Shown here: positions 17,950 through 25,313 of the stretch, piece by piece | Layout of the letters: each line of letters opens with the position of its first letter | Numbering within the stretch: position 1 is the stretch's first letter | NCBI GenBank assembly: GCA_017962125.1 | Contig: JAGCVZ010000010.1 | Coordinates: forward strand, 29,438 to 93,437 | Length of the DNA: 64,000 nucleotides | Direction of reading: 5' to 3' | Source: Alphaproteobacteria bacterium | Lineage (GTDB): Bacteria > Pseudomonadota > Alphaproteobacteria > Rs-D84 | Made by a program: the position numbers and the translations under genes | The notes under the pieces: generated by a model | Told to the model about the DNA's origin: nothing | The model's input: the letters and a program-made list of their open reading frames with translations, nothing else | Database searches by the model: none

Positions 17950-18519
17950 ATGGCATCTGTGACAGCAAATGATATGCGGGTCGGTTGGGTTATTTTGCAC
18001 AATGGACGTCGCTATACTGTAACATCTATTACAAAAGTAAAACCAGGTAAAGGGGGCGCATTCGTTCAAGCGGATTTGCGCGATATTGATACGGGAAACA
18101 AGGGTGGTGATCGTTGGCGTGCCGAAGACAAGGTTGAAAAGTTGATGGTCGAAGATGTGGAGTGCCAATACCTTTATTCCGACGGAACGGATGCGTATTT
18201 TATGAATCTTAATGATTATGAACAATTTACGTTGCCACTTGATTCATTAGGTGAACAGGTTAAATTCCTTGCACCGGAAATGACCGTAAAGACGAATTTT
18301 GTAGAGGGCCAACCGGTGTCTATGTCATTGCCGAAAACCGTAATTGCGACGGTCGAAGAAACCGAGCCGGCGTTAAAGGGGCAAACCGCGACAGGCAGTG
18401 GTGGCAAGCCGGCAATTCTTGATAATGGTGTTCGTGTTCAGGTTCCGGTTTTTATAGAGCAGGGCGAAAAGATTGTTGTGAATACCGAAACGCTTGAATA
18501 TGTAGAACGGGCAAAATAA
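17950..18519 (+). CDS. efp: Elongation factor P
   Basis: Binds between the P and E sites of the ribosome and rescues stalling at polyproline. 189 residues in the usual three OB-like domains. The tip loop 'KPGKGGAF' carries K34 at the position that is beta-lysylated in enteric bacteria. No modification genes are in the window, so whether K34 is modified is unknown. The C-terminal 'GVRVQVPVFIEQGEKIVVNTET' region is the family signature. AAAAGGAA precedes the ATG; a weak promoter (TTGCGT, 17 bases, TAACAT at 17888-17916) and a terminator after the stop make it monocistronic. Confidence 0.96.
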   Translation: MASVTANDMRVGWVILHNGRRYTVTSITKVKPGKGGAFVQADLRDIDTGNKGGDRWRAEDKVEKLMVEDVECQYLYSDGTDAYFMNLNDYEQFTLPLDSLGEQVKFLAPEMTVKTNFVEGQPVSMSLPKTVIATVEETEPALKGQTATGSGGKPAILDNGVRVQVPVFIEQGEKIVVNTETLEYVERAK

Positions 18520-18538
18520 ATTATAACGATACATTTAC

Positions 18539-18563
18539 GGGCGCAGATTGCGCCTGTTTTTTG
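18539..18563 (+). terminator. Terminator of efp
   Basis: GGGCGCA-GAT-TGCGCCTGTTTTTTG, 20 bases after the efp stop. Confidence 0.85.
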
Positions 18564-18577
18564 TATCAATAATTAGA

Positions 18578-18606
18578 TTGACAATAATTATTTTTTGTGT
18601 TAATAA
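18578..18606 (+). promoter_or_regulatory. Consensus promoter before the frameshifted gene
   Basis: TTGACA (18578-18583), 17 bases, TAATAA (18601-18606). The first in-frame ATG downstream (18615) is only 8 bases after the -10, which suggests a leaderless message or use of the ATG at 18624. Confidence 0.7.
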
Positions 18607-18614
18607 TCATTGCT

Positions 18615-19972
18615 ATGAAAAGTATGTTTAAACACATTTTGGGTACAAAGAAACCGTCGACTGTAAAAAATGTCGTTGCGGGGTCGGGCAATGGTGCAAA
18701 AAATCTTGATAAATTGCGTCAATATGCTGAAAGTTTGTACAATTTTGTTTGTGATTCTTGTGGTCAGATTTCTGATATGATGAAATCTTGTGGTCTTGAT
18801 GTTTTGACGGATGGCGATGGGAATTTGTTGCCAGAGGTAGATAATTACCCCGAATTAAAAAAATTAGTTTTTGAACGTTTGGACAAGAAAAAAGAACTTC
18901 AAAAGATATTGTATACTCACCCAGAGTTGTGGCGACCAATCGAAGATGATGCATCTATGTATTATGATGAAGAGAACATATGTCAACAGATTGATGCAGT
19001 GCATGATAATGATGCAAAATATATAGAAAATCTAAGACAAAGGATTGATAAATTAGCGGTTAAGTTTGGTGGGCATATTGATGGTGCGACCATACTAATG
19101 GATAAAGATGCGGATTTAGGTGATGCGCCAACTCAGGAAATGGCGGATTCAATGAACGAATATTTTTATCTGTATAATTTATATCTTGATGCGTTGGCGA
19201 CAGTTGCTGATAAACAAGACAAAATTCTTTGGGATGCAGTACCAAAGGTTATCAAAGATAAATATGTTCAGTTTGTAAATGACAAGATGGTGGAAATTTT
19301 GGCATCTGATGATGAATTGGCATACTGTGTAAAGAATTTTGATGCTAATCAAATGGATCCTGATGCGTATGAGCGTTTTGCAAGATTGCTTGAAAGAAAA
19401 TTAAATTCTGGTATTTTCAAAAATGCAAAGAGACCAATCAAAATTGATTTGTATTTTAATAAATATGCTATAGAAAGTGGGCTTTATAATGAAATGACAA
19501 ACGAACTGAAATTTAATACTGCTAATTGGGGACTGGCAAATGCTAAGTCTTTGGTGCAAGATATTAATATCGTCGTTGGAAATATAAAGCATGAAATTTT
19601 TGGTCACTATGCAAATTCAAATTTGTCGGAACTTGGGTTGTATGGAACGCGTATGAAAGAATACATGTTGGGAATACAATCGTGTTCGCACGCTAGTTTG
19701 GTAAAAGCTATGGACATTAGGACGATTGTGGTAAAGTCACCTTGGTTGAAACAGCATTATTCAATAAGTATGCCACCGCAAAAGTTCAACAAGAAATGGA
19801 TAAATACGGTTGGAAAATGTTTTCAACCATGCTTCGTGATGATTTTGATATGTATCAAATTTGTTTCGAAGAACGTTCTGCATGGCTTTTGACACCAACT
19901 TATGATATTGAAAAACAAATTGATGATTATCGTGCGAAACATGGGCTGAGCGTGATAGAAAAAAGTAGGTAA
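18615..19972 (+). pseudogene. Frameshifted gene with HExxxH-type motif
   Basis: The first frame runs from 18615 to 19892; its last part after about 19735 reads as unlikely protein (KFNKKWINTVGKCFQPCFVM). A second frame, open from 19721 to 19972, continues sensibly (VETALFNKYATAKVQQEMDKYGW ... FEERSAWLL). One frame change near 19721-19741 would join them into a protein of about 450 residues. The first part has no signal peptide, is helical and acidic, and contains 'NIKHEIFGHYANSNLSE'; the second part contains 'CFEERSAWLL'. His-Glu-His followed by a distal Glu recalls a zinc peptidase active site, but the spacing is not canonical. No slippery sequence is visible, so decay or a sequencing error is likelier than programmed frameshifting. 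Function unknown. Confidence 0.6.
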
Positions 19973-20002
19973 ATTTATCTCAATAAGTGTTAGTAGTTAG
20001 TG

Positions 20003-20027
20003 AAAATCCGCCTATACGGCGGATTTT
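20003..20027. terminator. Terminator after the HTH gene
   Basis: AAAATCCGCC-TATAC-GGCGGATTTT, a perfect 10-bp stem with an A/T flank on both sides. It starts two bases after the HTH stop and can also end transcription from the frameshifted gene. Confidence 0.75.
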
Positions 20028-20028
20028 G

Positions 20029-20250
20029 TCATATAGAGCCATCGCGCTGACAACGCAACATACAAAAGCCACGATTAAATAAACATAGCAAAATATGTTC
20101 CGGCACAGGGTCAAGTCCGTGTTCATAACGGCGCAACTGTCTTTCAGAAACACGAAAAACTTTTGCGGCATCACGTGCTTTTATTTTCTGATTCTTTCGC
20201 GCTCTGTGCAATATCTCTCCATAATATCTTGTATCAACCAATACAACCAT
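20029..20250 (-). CDS. Small helix-turn-helix DNA-binding protein
   Basis: 73 residues. 'KARDAAKVFRVSERQLRRYEHGLDPVPEHIL' reads as an XRE/Cro-type helix-turn-helix: 'ARDAAKVFRVS' and 'RQLRRYEHG' are the two helices, and the ending 'VPEHILLCLF' is common in these small regulators. A strong GGAGG (20258-20262) lies 8 bases before the ATG. A structured RNA with its own promoter and a strong terminator precedes it on the same strand, so expression may depend on read-through of that terminator. A second, shorter frame at 19980-20174 on the same strand is a shadow. Its target is unknown; the nearest candidate is its own leader. Confidence 0.8.
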   Translation of the reverse strand: MVVLVDTRYYGEILHRARKNQKIKARDAAKVFRVSERQLRRYEHGLDPVPEHILLCLFNRGFCMLRCQRDGSI

Positions 20251-20278
20251 TTTCTTTCCTCCATAGTTTTTTTATTGT

Positions 20279-20309
20279 GAAAAAAAATACCGTCAATAAA
20301 AATTGACGG
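20279..20309 (-). terminator. Terminator of the structured RNA, upstream of the HTH gene
   Basis: Minus strand CCGTCAAT-TTTT-ATTGACGG followed by TATTTTTTTT: a perfect 8-bp stem and long T run. It lies between the RNA and the ribosome site of the HTH gene, so it would attenuate that gene. Confidence 0.88.
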
Positions 20310-20430
20310 TTGGAGGCTAGAAAACTGTCGGAAACAGTGTCGCTTATTCGATATATTCGCAACCCTCCAACCCAGTGGAGTTATATTCCGAGAGGTTTTC
20401 TAGACCTCGCATTAGGCACCGCCTTTTGCA
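20281..20430 (-). ncRNA. Candidate structured RNA (sRNA or leader) with pseudoknot potential
   Basis: About 150 nt between a consensus promoter and a strong intrinsic terminator, with no ORF. Minus-strand order: CTAGAAAAC (20403-20395), a CTCCA..TGGAG hairpin, GGTTGGAGG (20383-20375), a GTTGC..GCGAC hairpin, ACTGT-TTCCG-ACAGT, GTTTTCTAG (20325-20317), CCTCCAACC (20316-20308), then the terminator. The two 9-base complementary pairs are interleaved, so they form a pseudoknot or are alternative structures, the second pair ending directly against the terminator stem. No tmRNA, SRP or RNase P motif is visible. 6S RNA is possible from the size and rod-like pairing but cannot be shown by eye. It could be a free small RNA or a riboswitch-like leader of the HTH gene 31 bases downstream. 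Confidence 0.7.
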
Positions 20431-20436
20431 GTGGGC

Positions 20437-20465
20437 ATTATAATAAAACAACAAACGGCTTGCAA
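20437..20465 (-). promoter_or_regulatory. Consensus promoter of the structured RNA
   Basis: Minus strand TTGCAA (20465-20460), exactly 17 bases, TATAAT (20442-20437). The predicted start is near 20430. Confidence 0.82.
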
Positions 20466-20467
20466 CG

Positions 20468-20498
20468 AAAAAACGAAACGGTGCAAATGCACCGTTTC
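20468..20498 (-). terminator. Terminator of fba
   Basis: Minus strand GAAACGGTGC-ATTT-GCACCGTTTC followed by GTTTTTTCG: a perfect 10-bp stem about 28 bases after the fba stop. Confidence 0.9.
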
Positions 20499-20525
20499 AC
20501 TAACACTAATCACTAACACTACCCA

Positions 20526-21473
20526 CTATCTCAACCTATTCGCTGAATCCATAATGTTTGTGATTTCTGCGATTGTGTTTTCGTAGACCGCACTTTGCCC
20601 CAGCCCCAGATATTTGCGTGGATTAAATTCATTTGGGTTTTCAGACATTTCTAGACGAACGCCGGCGGTAAAGGCAAGGCGCGAATCACTATCCACATTT
20701 ATTTTACAAATTCCCATTAAAATAGCCTGGCGTAATTGTTCTGTTGGAATGCCGCGTGCGGTGTTTATATCCCCACCATTTTCATTTATTGTATCTACAA
20801 GGATTCTTGGAATATTGGATGCGCCGTGTAAAACGAGCGGAAAACCCGGCAAGCGATACGAAATTTCACGCAGTATATCGAAACGCAACTGTTCAAAATC
20901 AGAATGGCGTTTGTATGCACCATGGGTTGTACCGATTGCAATAGCGAGAGAATCTATACCTGTGCGCGCGATAAATTCTACCGCGTCGTTTTGGTTTGTG
21001 TAAATTTGGTTTGTGGCGTGCGTGTTCTCGTCTTCGTGACCGCCGATTATGCCAAGTTCCGCTTCGACTGTTGCGCCATGGGCATGTGCGTATTTTGCAA
21101 CACGCGCGGAAAGCGCAAGGTTTTCATCAAAAGACAGCGTGCTTGCATCAATCATGACACTTGAAAACCCGATGTCCAGCGCATGTGCGCAGGATTCAAA
21201 CGAATGTCCGTGGTCCAAGTGCAATGCGATTTGCTCGTGCGGTGATAATTTTAATCCTGTAATCATCGCCATTAACATATCGTCCCCCATGTATTCCAAT
21301 GCCGATTCGGATACAGCCAATATAATTGGTGAACGCATATCGCGTGCAGCGGACGATATTGCAACCAAGGTTTCCATGTTATAGAAGTTAAACGCGCCGA
21401 CCGCATACCGATGTGCCATCGCCTGCGCGAACATTTTTGTTGTATTTACAAGACCAAACTTTTCATAAAGCAT
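20526..21473 (-). CDS. fba: Class II fructose-bisphosphate aldolase
   Basis: Zinc-dependent aldolase of glycolysis and gluconeogenesis, cleaving fructose 1,6-bisphosphate to two triose phosphates. 315 residues. 'LHLDHGHS' holds the catalytic Asp (D87) and zinc ligand His (H88); 'AELGIIGGHEDE' has the active-site loop, 'IGTTHGAYK' and 'LVLHGASNIP' the other zinc histidines, and 'INVDSDSRLAFT' the phosphate-binding ending. The ATG at 21473 has GAGGGAAG upstream, while the longer frame from 21521 adds 16 unlikely residues. The length and sequence are of the GatY/KbaY-like group as well, so tagatose-bisphosphate activity cannot be excluded, but no tagatose genes are nearby. It is monocistronic, ending in its own terminator. 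Confidence 0.92.
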   Translation of the reverse strand: MLYEKFGLVNTTKMFAQAMAHRYAVGAFNFYNMETLVAISSAARDMRSPIILAVSESALEYMGDDMLMAMITGLKLSPHEQIALHLDHGHSFESCAHALDIGFSSVMIDASTLSFDENLALSARVAKYAHAHGATVEAELGIIGGHEDENTHATNQIYTNQNDAVEFIARTGIDSLAIAIGTTHGAYKRHSDFEQLRFDILREISYRLPGFPLVLHGASNIPRILVDTINENGGDINTARGIPTEQLRQAILMGICKINVDSDSRLAFTAGVRLEMSENPNEFNPRKYLGLGQSAVYENTIAEITNIMDSANRLR

Positions 21474-21658
21474 GAAACTTCCCTCGCCATAGAAGGTAGA
21501 GTAGATTTGGTTTTTATGCAAGATGTTTTTTTGTTAATGTTGGTGTGTGTGTCCGTTAACCACTTACACTAAAAAATCATTGACATGGCGGACGTTTATG
21601 CAAAAATATGATTGAACGAATCGGGGGCCGGAGAGACTAAACAAACAAAGGAAAAAAA

Positions 21659-22054
21659 ATGCAAAAAATTTTATCTTTTATGATTGTCGCCGGCGTTATC
21701 ACTGGTTGTTCATACTATGATTATTACAAGGGTGGTGTTCGCTATGCCCAAGAAGGGGAAAACTGTGTGTACTATTCTAATGAATCTTCGGAACAGTTTT
21801 CTGAAAAAATCGGTGAATTTGATGATGAAAATCGCATTGTTTATAGCAATACCCGCTGTGAAGATTTGTTTGCGCGTGATAATGCGGCTCGTATGGACCG
21901 TAATAACCGCCATATCTTGGTTCCGGCATCGGTTGCAAATCGTAAACCAAAACCGGCATCGGTTGTGGCAAAGCCGGCGGCAAAACCATGCTGTGATTGC
22001 CCAGAAAAAACGGCCATGGTTTCACGTCAGTTTTATTCTTTGACTGAAAAATAA
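21659..22054 (+). CDS. Small lipoprotein of unknown function
   Basis: 131 residues with a lipoprotein signal: MQKILSFMIVAGVITGC, the lipobox 'ITGC' placing the lipidated Cys at residue 17. The mature part is tyrosine-rich at the start (CSYYDYYKGGVRYAQEG), has two further single cysteines (ENCVYY, TRCEDLF), a proline/alanine/lysine-rich linker (KPKPASVVAKPAAKP) and a 'CCDCPE' cluster near the end. The linker recalls peptidoglycan-spanning envelope lipoproteins, but I do not recognise the family. AAAGGAAAA precedes the ATG and a hairpin terminator follows, so it is monocistronic. Two ORFs in other frames over the same bases are shadows. Confidence 0.75.
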   Translation: MQKILSFMIVAGVITGCSYYDYYKGGVRYAQEGENCVYYSNESSEQFSEKIGEFDDENRIVYSNTRCEDLFARDNAARMDRNNRHILVPASVANRKPKPASVVAKPAAKPCCDCPEKTAMVSRQFYSLTEK

Positions 22055-22074
22055 GTTTTTTGGGTTATTATTCG

Positions 22075-22099
22075 CCGCCCGCATGGGCGGTGTTTTTTT
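22075..22099 (+). terminator. Terminator of the small lipoprotein gene
   Basis: CCGCCC-GCAT-GGGCGG followed by TGTTTTTTTG. Confidence 0.88.
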
Positions 22100-22121
22100 G
22101 TTTGAAAAGGTGTTTTTTTTA

Positions 22122-22130
22122 TGATAGAAT
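22122..22130 (+). promoter_or_regulatory. Extended -10 promoter
   Basis: TGATAGAAT after a run of eight T residues, 24 bases before the ATG at 22155; AAAAGGAG is the ribosome site. Confidence 0.5.
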
Positions 22131-22154
22131 TACCCAAAGAAAAGGAGATTTATT

Positions 22155-22511
22155 ATGAAAAGTAAGATTTCGAAATATTTTTTGGTTGTAACGACTTTTA
22201 TTATGGCGAATGTTTCGGCGTTTGCGGTGGACAACGGTGGTGCGTGTGACTTGATAGAACAGTTGAAACCAGTTATTGATACGTTGAGGACATTGGCGTT
22301 CATTGGCGCGGCGTTTGTGTTAATGGATATTGCGTGGAAGTGGATTAAAGAGCCGGAAAAAGTCTCTAAGGATGATATAAAGGATAAAGGTATCGGTCTG
22401 TTTGTCGGATTCTTTTTGCTGTTTGCTGTCGGCTTTATCTTGCAATTTGTTGGTTCAGAAGCGGGTTCTGATTATTTCGGTTGCGTAAGAGATGTGTTGA
22501 ATGCAAAGTAG
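22155..22511 (+). CDS. Small two-TM exported protein, VirB2/TrbC pilin-like
   Basis: 118 residues: a signal peptide ending 'NVSAFAVDN' (about residue 25), then two hydrophobic segments (LRTLAFIGAAFVLMDIAW, about 48-65; IGLFVGFFLLFAVGFILQFVG, about 84-104) joined by a short charged loop (KEPEKVSKDDIKDKG), with cysteines near both ends of the mature form (GACDL, FGCVRD). Size and topology match VirB2/TrbC pilins of type IV secretion systems, but there are no other type IV secretion genes in the window and the similarity is to architecture, not sequence. It could also be an unrelated small membrane protein. Its own promoter and terminator make it a single-gene unit. Confidence 0.6.
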   Translation: MKSKISKYFLVVTTFIMANVSAFAVDNGGACDLIEQLKPVIDTLRTLAFIGAAFVLMDIAWKWIKEPEKVSKDDIKDKGIGLFVGFFLLFAVGFILQFVGSEAGSDYFGCVRDVLNAK

Positions 22512-22530
22512 AAAACAACATAAAAAAATT

Positions 22531-22557
22531 AACGGCGCGTTTTGCGCCGTTTTTTTG
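22531..22557 (+). terminator. Terminator
   Basis: AACGGCGC-GTTTT-GCGCCGTT followed by TTTTTTG, between convergent genes. Confidence 0.9.
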
Positions 22558-22568
22558 CGTCTATATTT

Positions 22569-23507
22569 TTATCTTGATAGGTCTTGTTTAACATATGCGC
22601 CTATGTATTTGTTTATGAACACCTGTTCGCGATGTTCGCGGTCTTTTTGAACATCTGCAACCGATGTGTTGCACATATTTAATGCGGGGTCGTCATCGTT
22701 GTTTGTAAAATATTGGCGTGCCGCCAGCATTTCTTTTTTTGCAATCTTGCACAGGTTTTCATAGTTTTTTTGACGCTGGGGTAAACGGTTGTATTGGGTT
22801 ACTGTATTTTCCAGAGCGTTGGCAAATACGGTAATCAATGTGTCGTTCATATAGTCCGCCAGTGGTTTGTTTTCTGGAATATGATAATACTGCTGAATTT
22901 TGGTGATATTTGTATTTGCAAATAGCCATCCAGATAATTTGCTATGAAAATCAGCAAAATAGTATTTTTGTTTGGTCAAACTGCCCAAAATTCCGTTTAT
23001 ATGCGTGTTGCTGTTGGCGACTTTTTCGCGTGTGGCGATTCGCGAGATGTGGCGTGTGCGCGCAAAAATATTCATCAAATTAGGTTGTGGGGATAAAAGG
23101 TATTCTGTTTGGAATATAGTATCGTTTTGATTTCCGACTTCCTTCATAATTGCCCACATGCCATATCGCGACAAGTTTGCGGTCAGGCTATCTTCGTTGA
23201 TGCGAACAATGTTGACGTGATTGTCAAAAAGTTTGAATTTGTTTGCCGGAGACATTGTATTCGGAGCATATTTACGCAAAATTTGTTCGATTGTGGCACT
23301 GCTTTGGTATATTTCGGTGTCTAAATTCTTTACTGTCCCAAGGACCTCGTTCATAGGCCAGAACTCGTGGCATGTAACATTTAGTTTTTCCATTGGGATT
23401 TCATTTGGCCAAATCGACAGGATTTTGTATTCCTGGGTTGTGTTATGCGTGGCACCCAATGTCTCAAAAATGTCTTTGTATTTGTCTGGAATCATTATAT
23501 TTTGCAT
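22569..23507 (-). CDS. BRO/DinD-like protein paired with an RHH regulator
   Basis: 312 residues, soluble. The middle 'LSRYGMWAIMKEVGNQNDTIFQTEYLL' recalls the conserved 'SRYAxYLI...AQTYF' core of DinD and BRO-N antirepressor proteins, and 'IPENKPLADYMNDTLI' recalls the 'NRPLADFLP' stretch of DinD. The match is partial and made by eye, so the assignment is tentative. A histidine/cysteine pair 'VTCHEFWP' lies near residue 45. It follows the small ribbon-helix-helix gene by 14 bases, a regulator-plus-effector layout like toxin-antitoxin or phage antirepressor modules. It is transcribed from the operator-rich promoter at 23794-23848. If it is BRO-like it would act on DNA or on a repressor; a toxin role is equally possible. 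Confidence 0.6.
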   Translation of the reverse strand: MQNIMIPDKYKDIFETLGATHNTTQEYKILSIWPNEIPMEKLNVTCHEFWPMNEVLGTVKNLDTEIYQSSATIEQILRKYAPNTMSPANKFKLFDNHVNIVRINEDSLTANLSRYGMWAIMKEVGNQNDTIFQTEYLLSPQPNLMNIFARTRHISRIATREKVANSNTHINGILGSLTKQKYYFADFHSKLSGWLFANTNITKIQQYYHIPENKPLADYMNDTLITVFANALENTVTQYNRLPQRQKNYENLCKIAKKEMLAARQYFTNNDDDPALNMCNTSVADVQKDREHREQVFINKYIGAYVKQDLSR

Positions 23508-23521
23508 TTTTGTTCCTTTTT

Positions 23522-23749
23522 TTATTGTTTGTCGTCATCTGTGTTTGCAATCGAAAACAGCACCGATGAAATAAGTGATTGATACGGAACGTGGTGTGTA
23601 TCGGCGATTTCTTTTATCTTGTCCAATATCGGGCGTGGAATTCGCATATTTATAACCGTATCGGATTTATGAAACGCACGATACGCCGCGTAGTCCCGTA
23701 ACAGCGGGTCCATGTTCATAACAAAAAGTTGTTGCATCACGTTTGGCAT
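23522..23749 (-). CDS. Ribbon-helix-helix (CopG-like) DNA-binding protein
   Basis: 75 residues. The C-terminal half is a ribbon-helix-helix domain: the strand 'TVINMRIPRPI', then helices 'LDKIKEIADTHH' and 'PYQSLISSVLFSI', the pattern of COG5304/CopG-type antitoxins ('xIxIRLP..LL..IK..A...G.PYQ.LI...L'). The N-terminal 30 residues (LFVMNMDPLLRDYAAYRAFH) may contact a partner. The gene is first in a two-gene operon with the BRO/DinD-like protein and lies directly behind a promoter full of repeats, so autorepression is likely. This fits an antitoxin or a phage-type regulator. Confidence 0.78.
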   Translation of the reverse strand: MPNVMQQLFVMNMDPLLRDYAAYRAFHKSDTVINMRIPRPILDKIKEIADTHHVPYQSLISSVLFSIANTDDDKQ

Positions 23750-23793
23750 AATTTATCTCTATACGATGTTCAATACCTTTGTATCTACGAGAC

Positions 23794-23848
23794 ACTATAC
23801 CATTGTATTTACAAATGTCAATACAAATGTATAACATTTTGTATTTAC
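23794..23848 (-). promoter_or_regulatory. Promoter with overlapping repeats, likely RHH operator
   Basis: Minus strand TTGACA (23821-23816), 16 bases, TATAGT (23799-23794). Across it lie direct repeats TTGTATTTAC (23803-23812, 23839-23848) and ACAAATGT (23811-23818, 23823-23830). Binding here would block the promoter, as expected for autoregulation by the 75-residue protein. Confidence 0.7.
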
Positions 23849-23929
23849 TGTAATATATACCTGTGTAATGGCGTTTGTGTTGGTTGACAAGGCTTTGATT
23901 TTGTAAGGTGCTTTTTATGTTTTGTCTGC

Positions 23930-23958
23930 TTGCACTTTTTTTATTTGTAATCTAGAAT
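23930..23958 (+). promoter_or_regulatory. Promoter of tolB
   Basis: TTGCAC (23930-23935), 17 bases, TAGAAT (23953-23958). The ATG at 23994 has AAGGAAGG just upstream. Confidence 0.65.
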
Positions 23959-23993
23959 GCGATGCGAAGGTAATTTCATAAAAGGAAGGAAAA

Positions 23994-25313
23994 ATGTTAA
24001 AACGAATTCTTGGATTGGCGTTCGCCATATTATCATACGTAAATATAGCACATGCGGAATTAAAGGTAGATATTGTTGCGGGCGGAATGGAACCAACATC
24101 TGTTGCGGTGCAAAAGTTCGAATTGGCATCGGGGGCGGCGACATCGGATGCGGCGACAATACGTGAAGTGGTAGAATCTGACCTGAAACGTACTGGATTT
24201 TTTCACATTGTGAATCATAACGCGTTCCCGGAATTTGTAAAGTTGGACAAGGTTCCGACCTTTAAATCGTGGGCGGCGATAAAGACGCAAATTTTGGTTA
24301 CAGCGAAACTTACCAAGGAAAGTGGCGGAAAATATAAACTTGATTTCTTTGTATGGGATATCCAATCCCAAGAACAGATAGAGGCGCAAAGTTTGGTTGC
24401 GTCGAAAAAATCTGTGCGGCGGTTGGGACATATTATGGCAGATGCGATTTATGAACGGCTTACGGGCGAAGTCGGATATTTTGATACCCAGATAGTCTTT
24501 ATTGCGGAAACAGGGGCGGTGGATAATCGAACAAAACGCATGGCGATAATGGACCAAGATGGTTACGGATTGCGTTACCTGTCGGATACCAAGACATTGG
24601 TTATGTCGCCACATTTTTCGCCGAATATGCAATCGGTGGCGTTTCTTTCTTATTATAATGATGACCCGATGGTTTGGATTTTGGATTTGAACACAGGGGC
24701 ACAGCGGCGACTTGGAAAATTCGGTGGCATGAATTTTGCACCGCGTTTTTCGCCAGACGGTTCGCGTGTTGCGCTTTCTTTGGTCAAGAACGGAATTACA
24801 CACTTATACGAATACGATATTGAAAACAATTCGTTGCGCCAATTAACCAGTGGTAATTCGATAAACACCAGTCCATCGTATTCCCCGGATGGTCGTAAAA
24901 TCGCATTTAATTCTGATCGCAGTGGCAGTCAACAAATTCATGTCTTGGATCTTGACACATTGTCCGAAGAACGCATCACATACGGGGCAGGGCGTTATGC
25001 TACGCCTGCGTGGTCACCTGACGGTCAATTTATTGCATTTACGAAAATAGCAGATGATACTTTCTATGTCGGTGTGATGGATCCGCGCGGGAAAAACGAA
25101 AAGATTCTTGCCGGTGGTTGGTTTATGGAGGCGCCGTCTTGGGCACCTGGGTCGCGCCGAATCGTTTACTATGAAACCGAGCGCGCCGACGACGACATCG
25201 AACGCGTAAGTCATATTCGCACTGTTGATATTACCGGTCAGAATTTATATGAAATTGATTTGCCTGAGGGTGTAAATGGTTTGGAACCAACCTGGTCGCC
25301 AAGGTTGCCGTAA
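23994..25313 (+). CDS. tolB: Tol-Pal system protein TolB
   Basis: Periplasmic component of the Tol-Pal envelope machine, which keeps the outer membrane attached during division. 439 residues, signal peptide ending 'NIAHA' (residue 22). N-terminal alpha/beta domain (about 23-165), then a six-bladed beta propeller with the repeated 'SPDG..IAF.S...G..QIYV.D' pattern: 'MSPHFSPNMQSVAFLSYY', 'FAPRFSPDGSRVALS', 'TSPSYSPDGRKIAFNSDR', 'ATPAWSPDGQFIAFTK', 'EAPSWAPGSRRIVYYE'. The final 'LEPTWSPRLP' is complete. pal, tolQ, tolR and tolA are not adjacent, which is unusual; instead a secreted nuclease overlaps its stop codon. Confidence 0.95.
   Translation: MLKRILGLAFAILSYVNIAHAELKVDIVAGGMEPTSVAVQKFELASGAATSDAATIREVVESDLKRTGFFHIVNHNAFPEFVKLDKVPTFKSWAAIKTQILVTAKLTKESGGKYKLDFFVWDIQSQEQIEAQSLVASKKSVRRLGHIMADAIYERLTGEVGYFDTQIVFIAETGAVDNRTKRMAIMDQDGYGLRYLSDTKTLVMSPHFSPNMQSVAFLSYYNDDPMVWILDLNTGAQRRLGKFGGMNFAPRFSPDGSRVALSLVKNGITHLYEYDIENNSLRQLTSGNSINTSPSYSPDGRKIAFNSDRSGSQQIHVLDLDTLSEERITYGAGRYATPAWSPDGQFIAFTKIADDTFYVGVMDPRGKNEKILAGGWFMEAPSWAPGSRRIVYYETERADDDIERVSHIRTVDITGQNLYEIDLPEGVNGLEPTWSPRLP

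Larger units (their letters stand above)
19986..20520. repeat. Inverted TAGTG-rich repeats flanking the HTH/ncRNA unit
   Basis: AGTGTTAGTAGTTAGTG at 19986-20002 and, inverted, CACTAACACTAATCACTAAC at 20498-20517 bracket the HTH gene and its leader RNA. Similar CACTAA-type arrays recur near 21557 and 48849-48965. Confidence 0.55.

Noticed and set aside
19721..19742. Programmed ribosomal frameshift in the HEIFGH gene
   Set aside because: No slippery heptamer or downstream pseudoknot is visible near the frame change.
19980..20174. 64-residue ORF overlapping the HTH gene
   Set aside because: It lies in another frame of the same bases and has no ribosome site; the HTH frame has GGAGG and a recognisable fold.
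20281..20430. Identification of the structured RNA as 6S, tmRNA, SRP RNA or RNase P RNA
   Set aside because: No SRP tetraloop motif, no tmRNA tag or tRNA-like end, no RNase P core; 6S is possible from size only and cannot be confirmed by eye.
23994..24803. Minus-strand ORF of 247 aa opposite tolB
   Set aside because: It is antisense to a full, conserved tolB frame.
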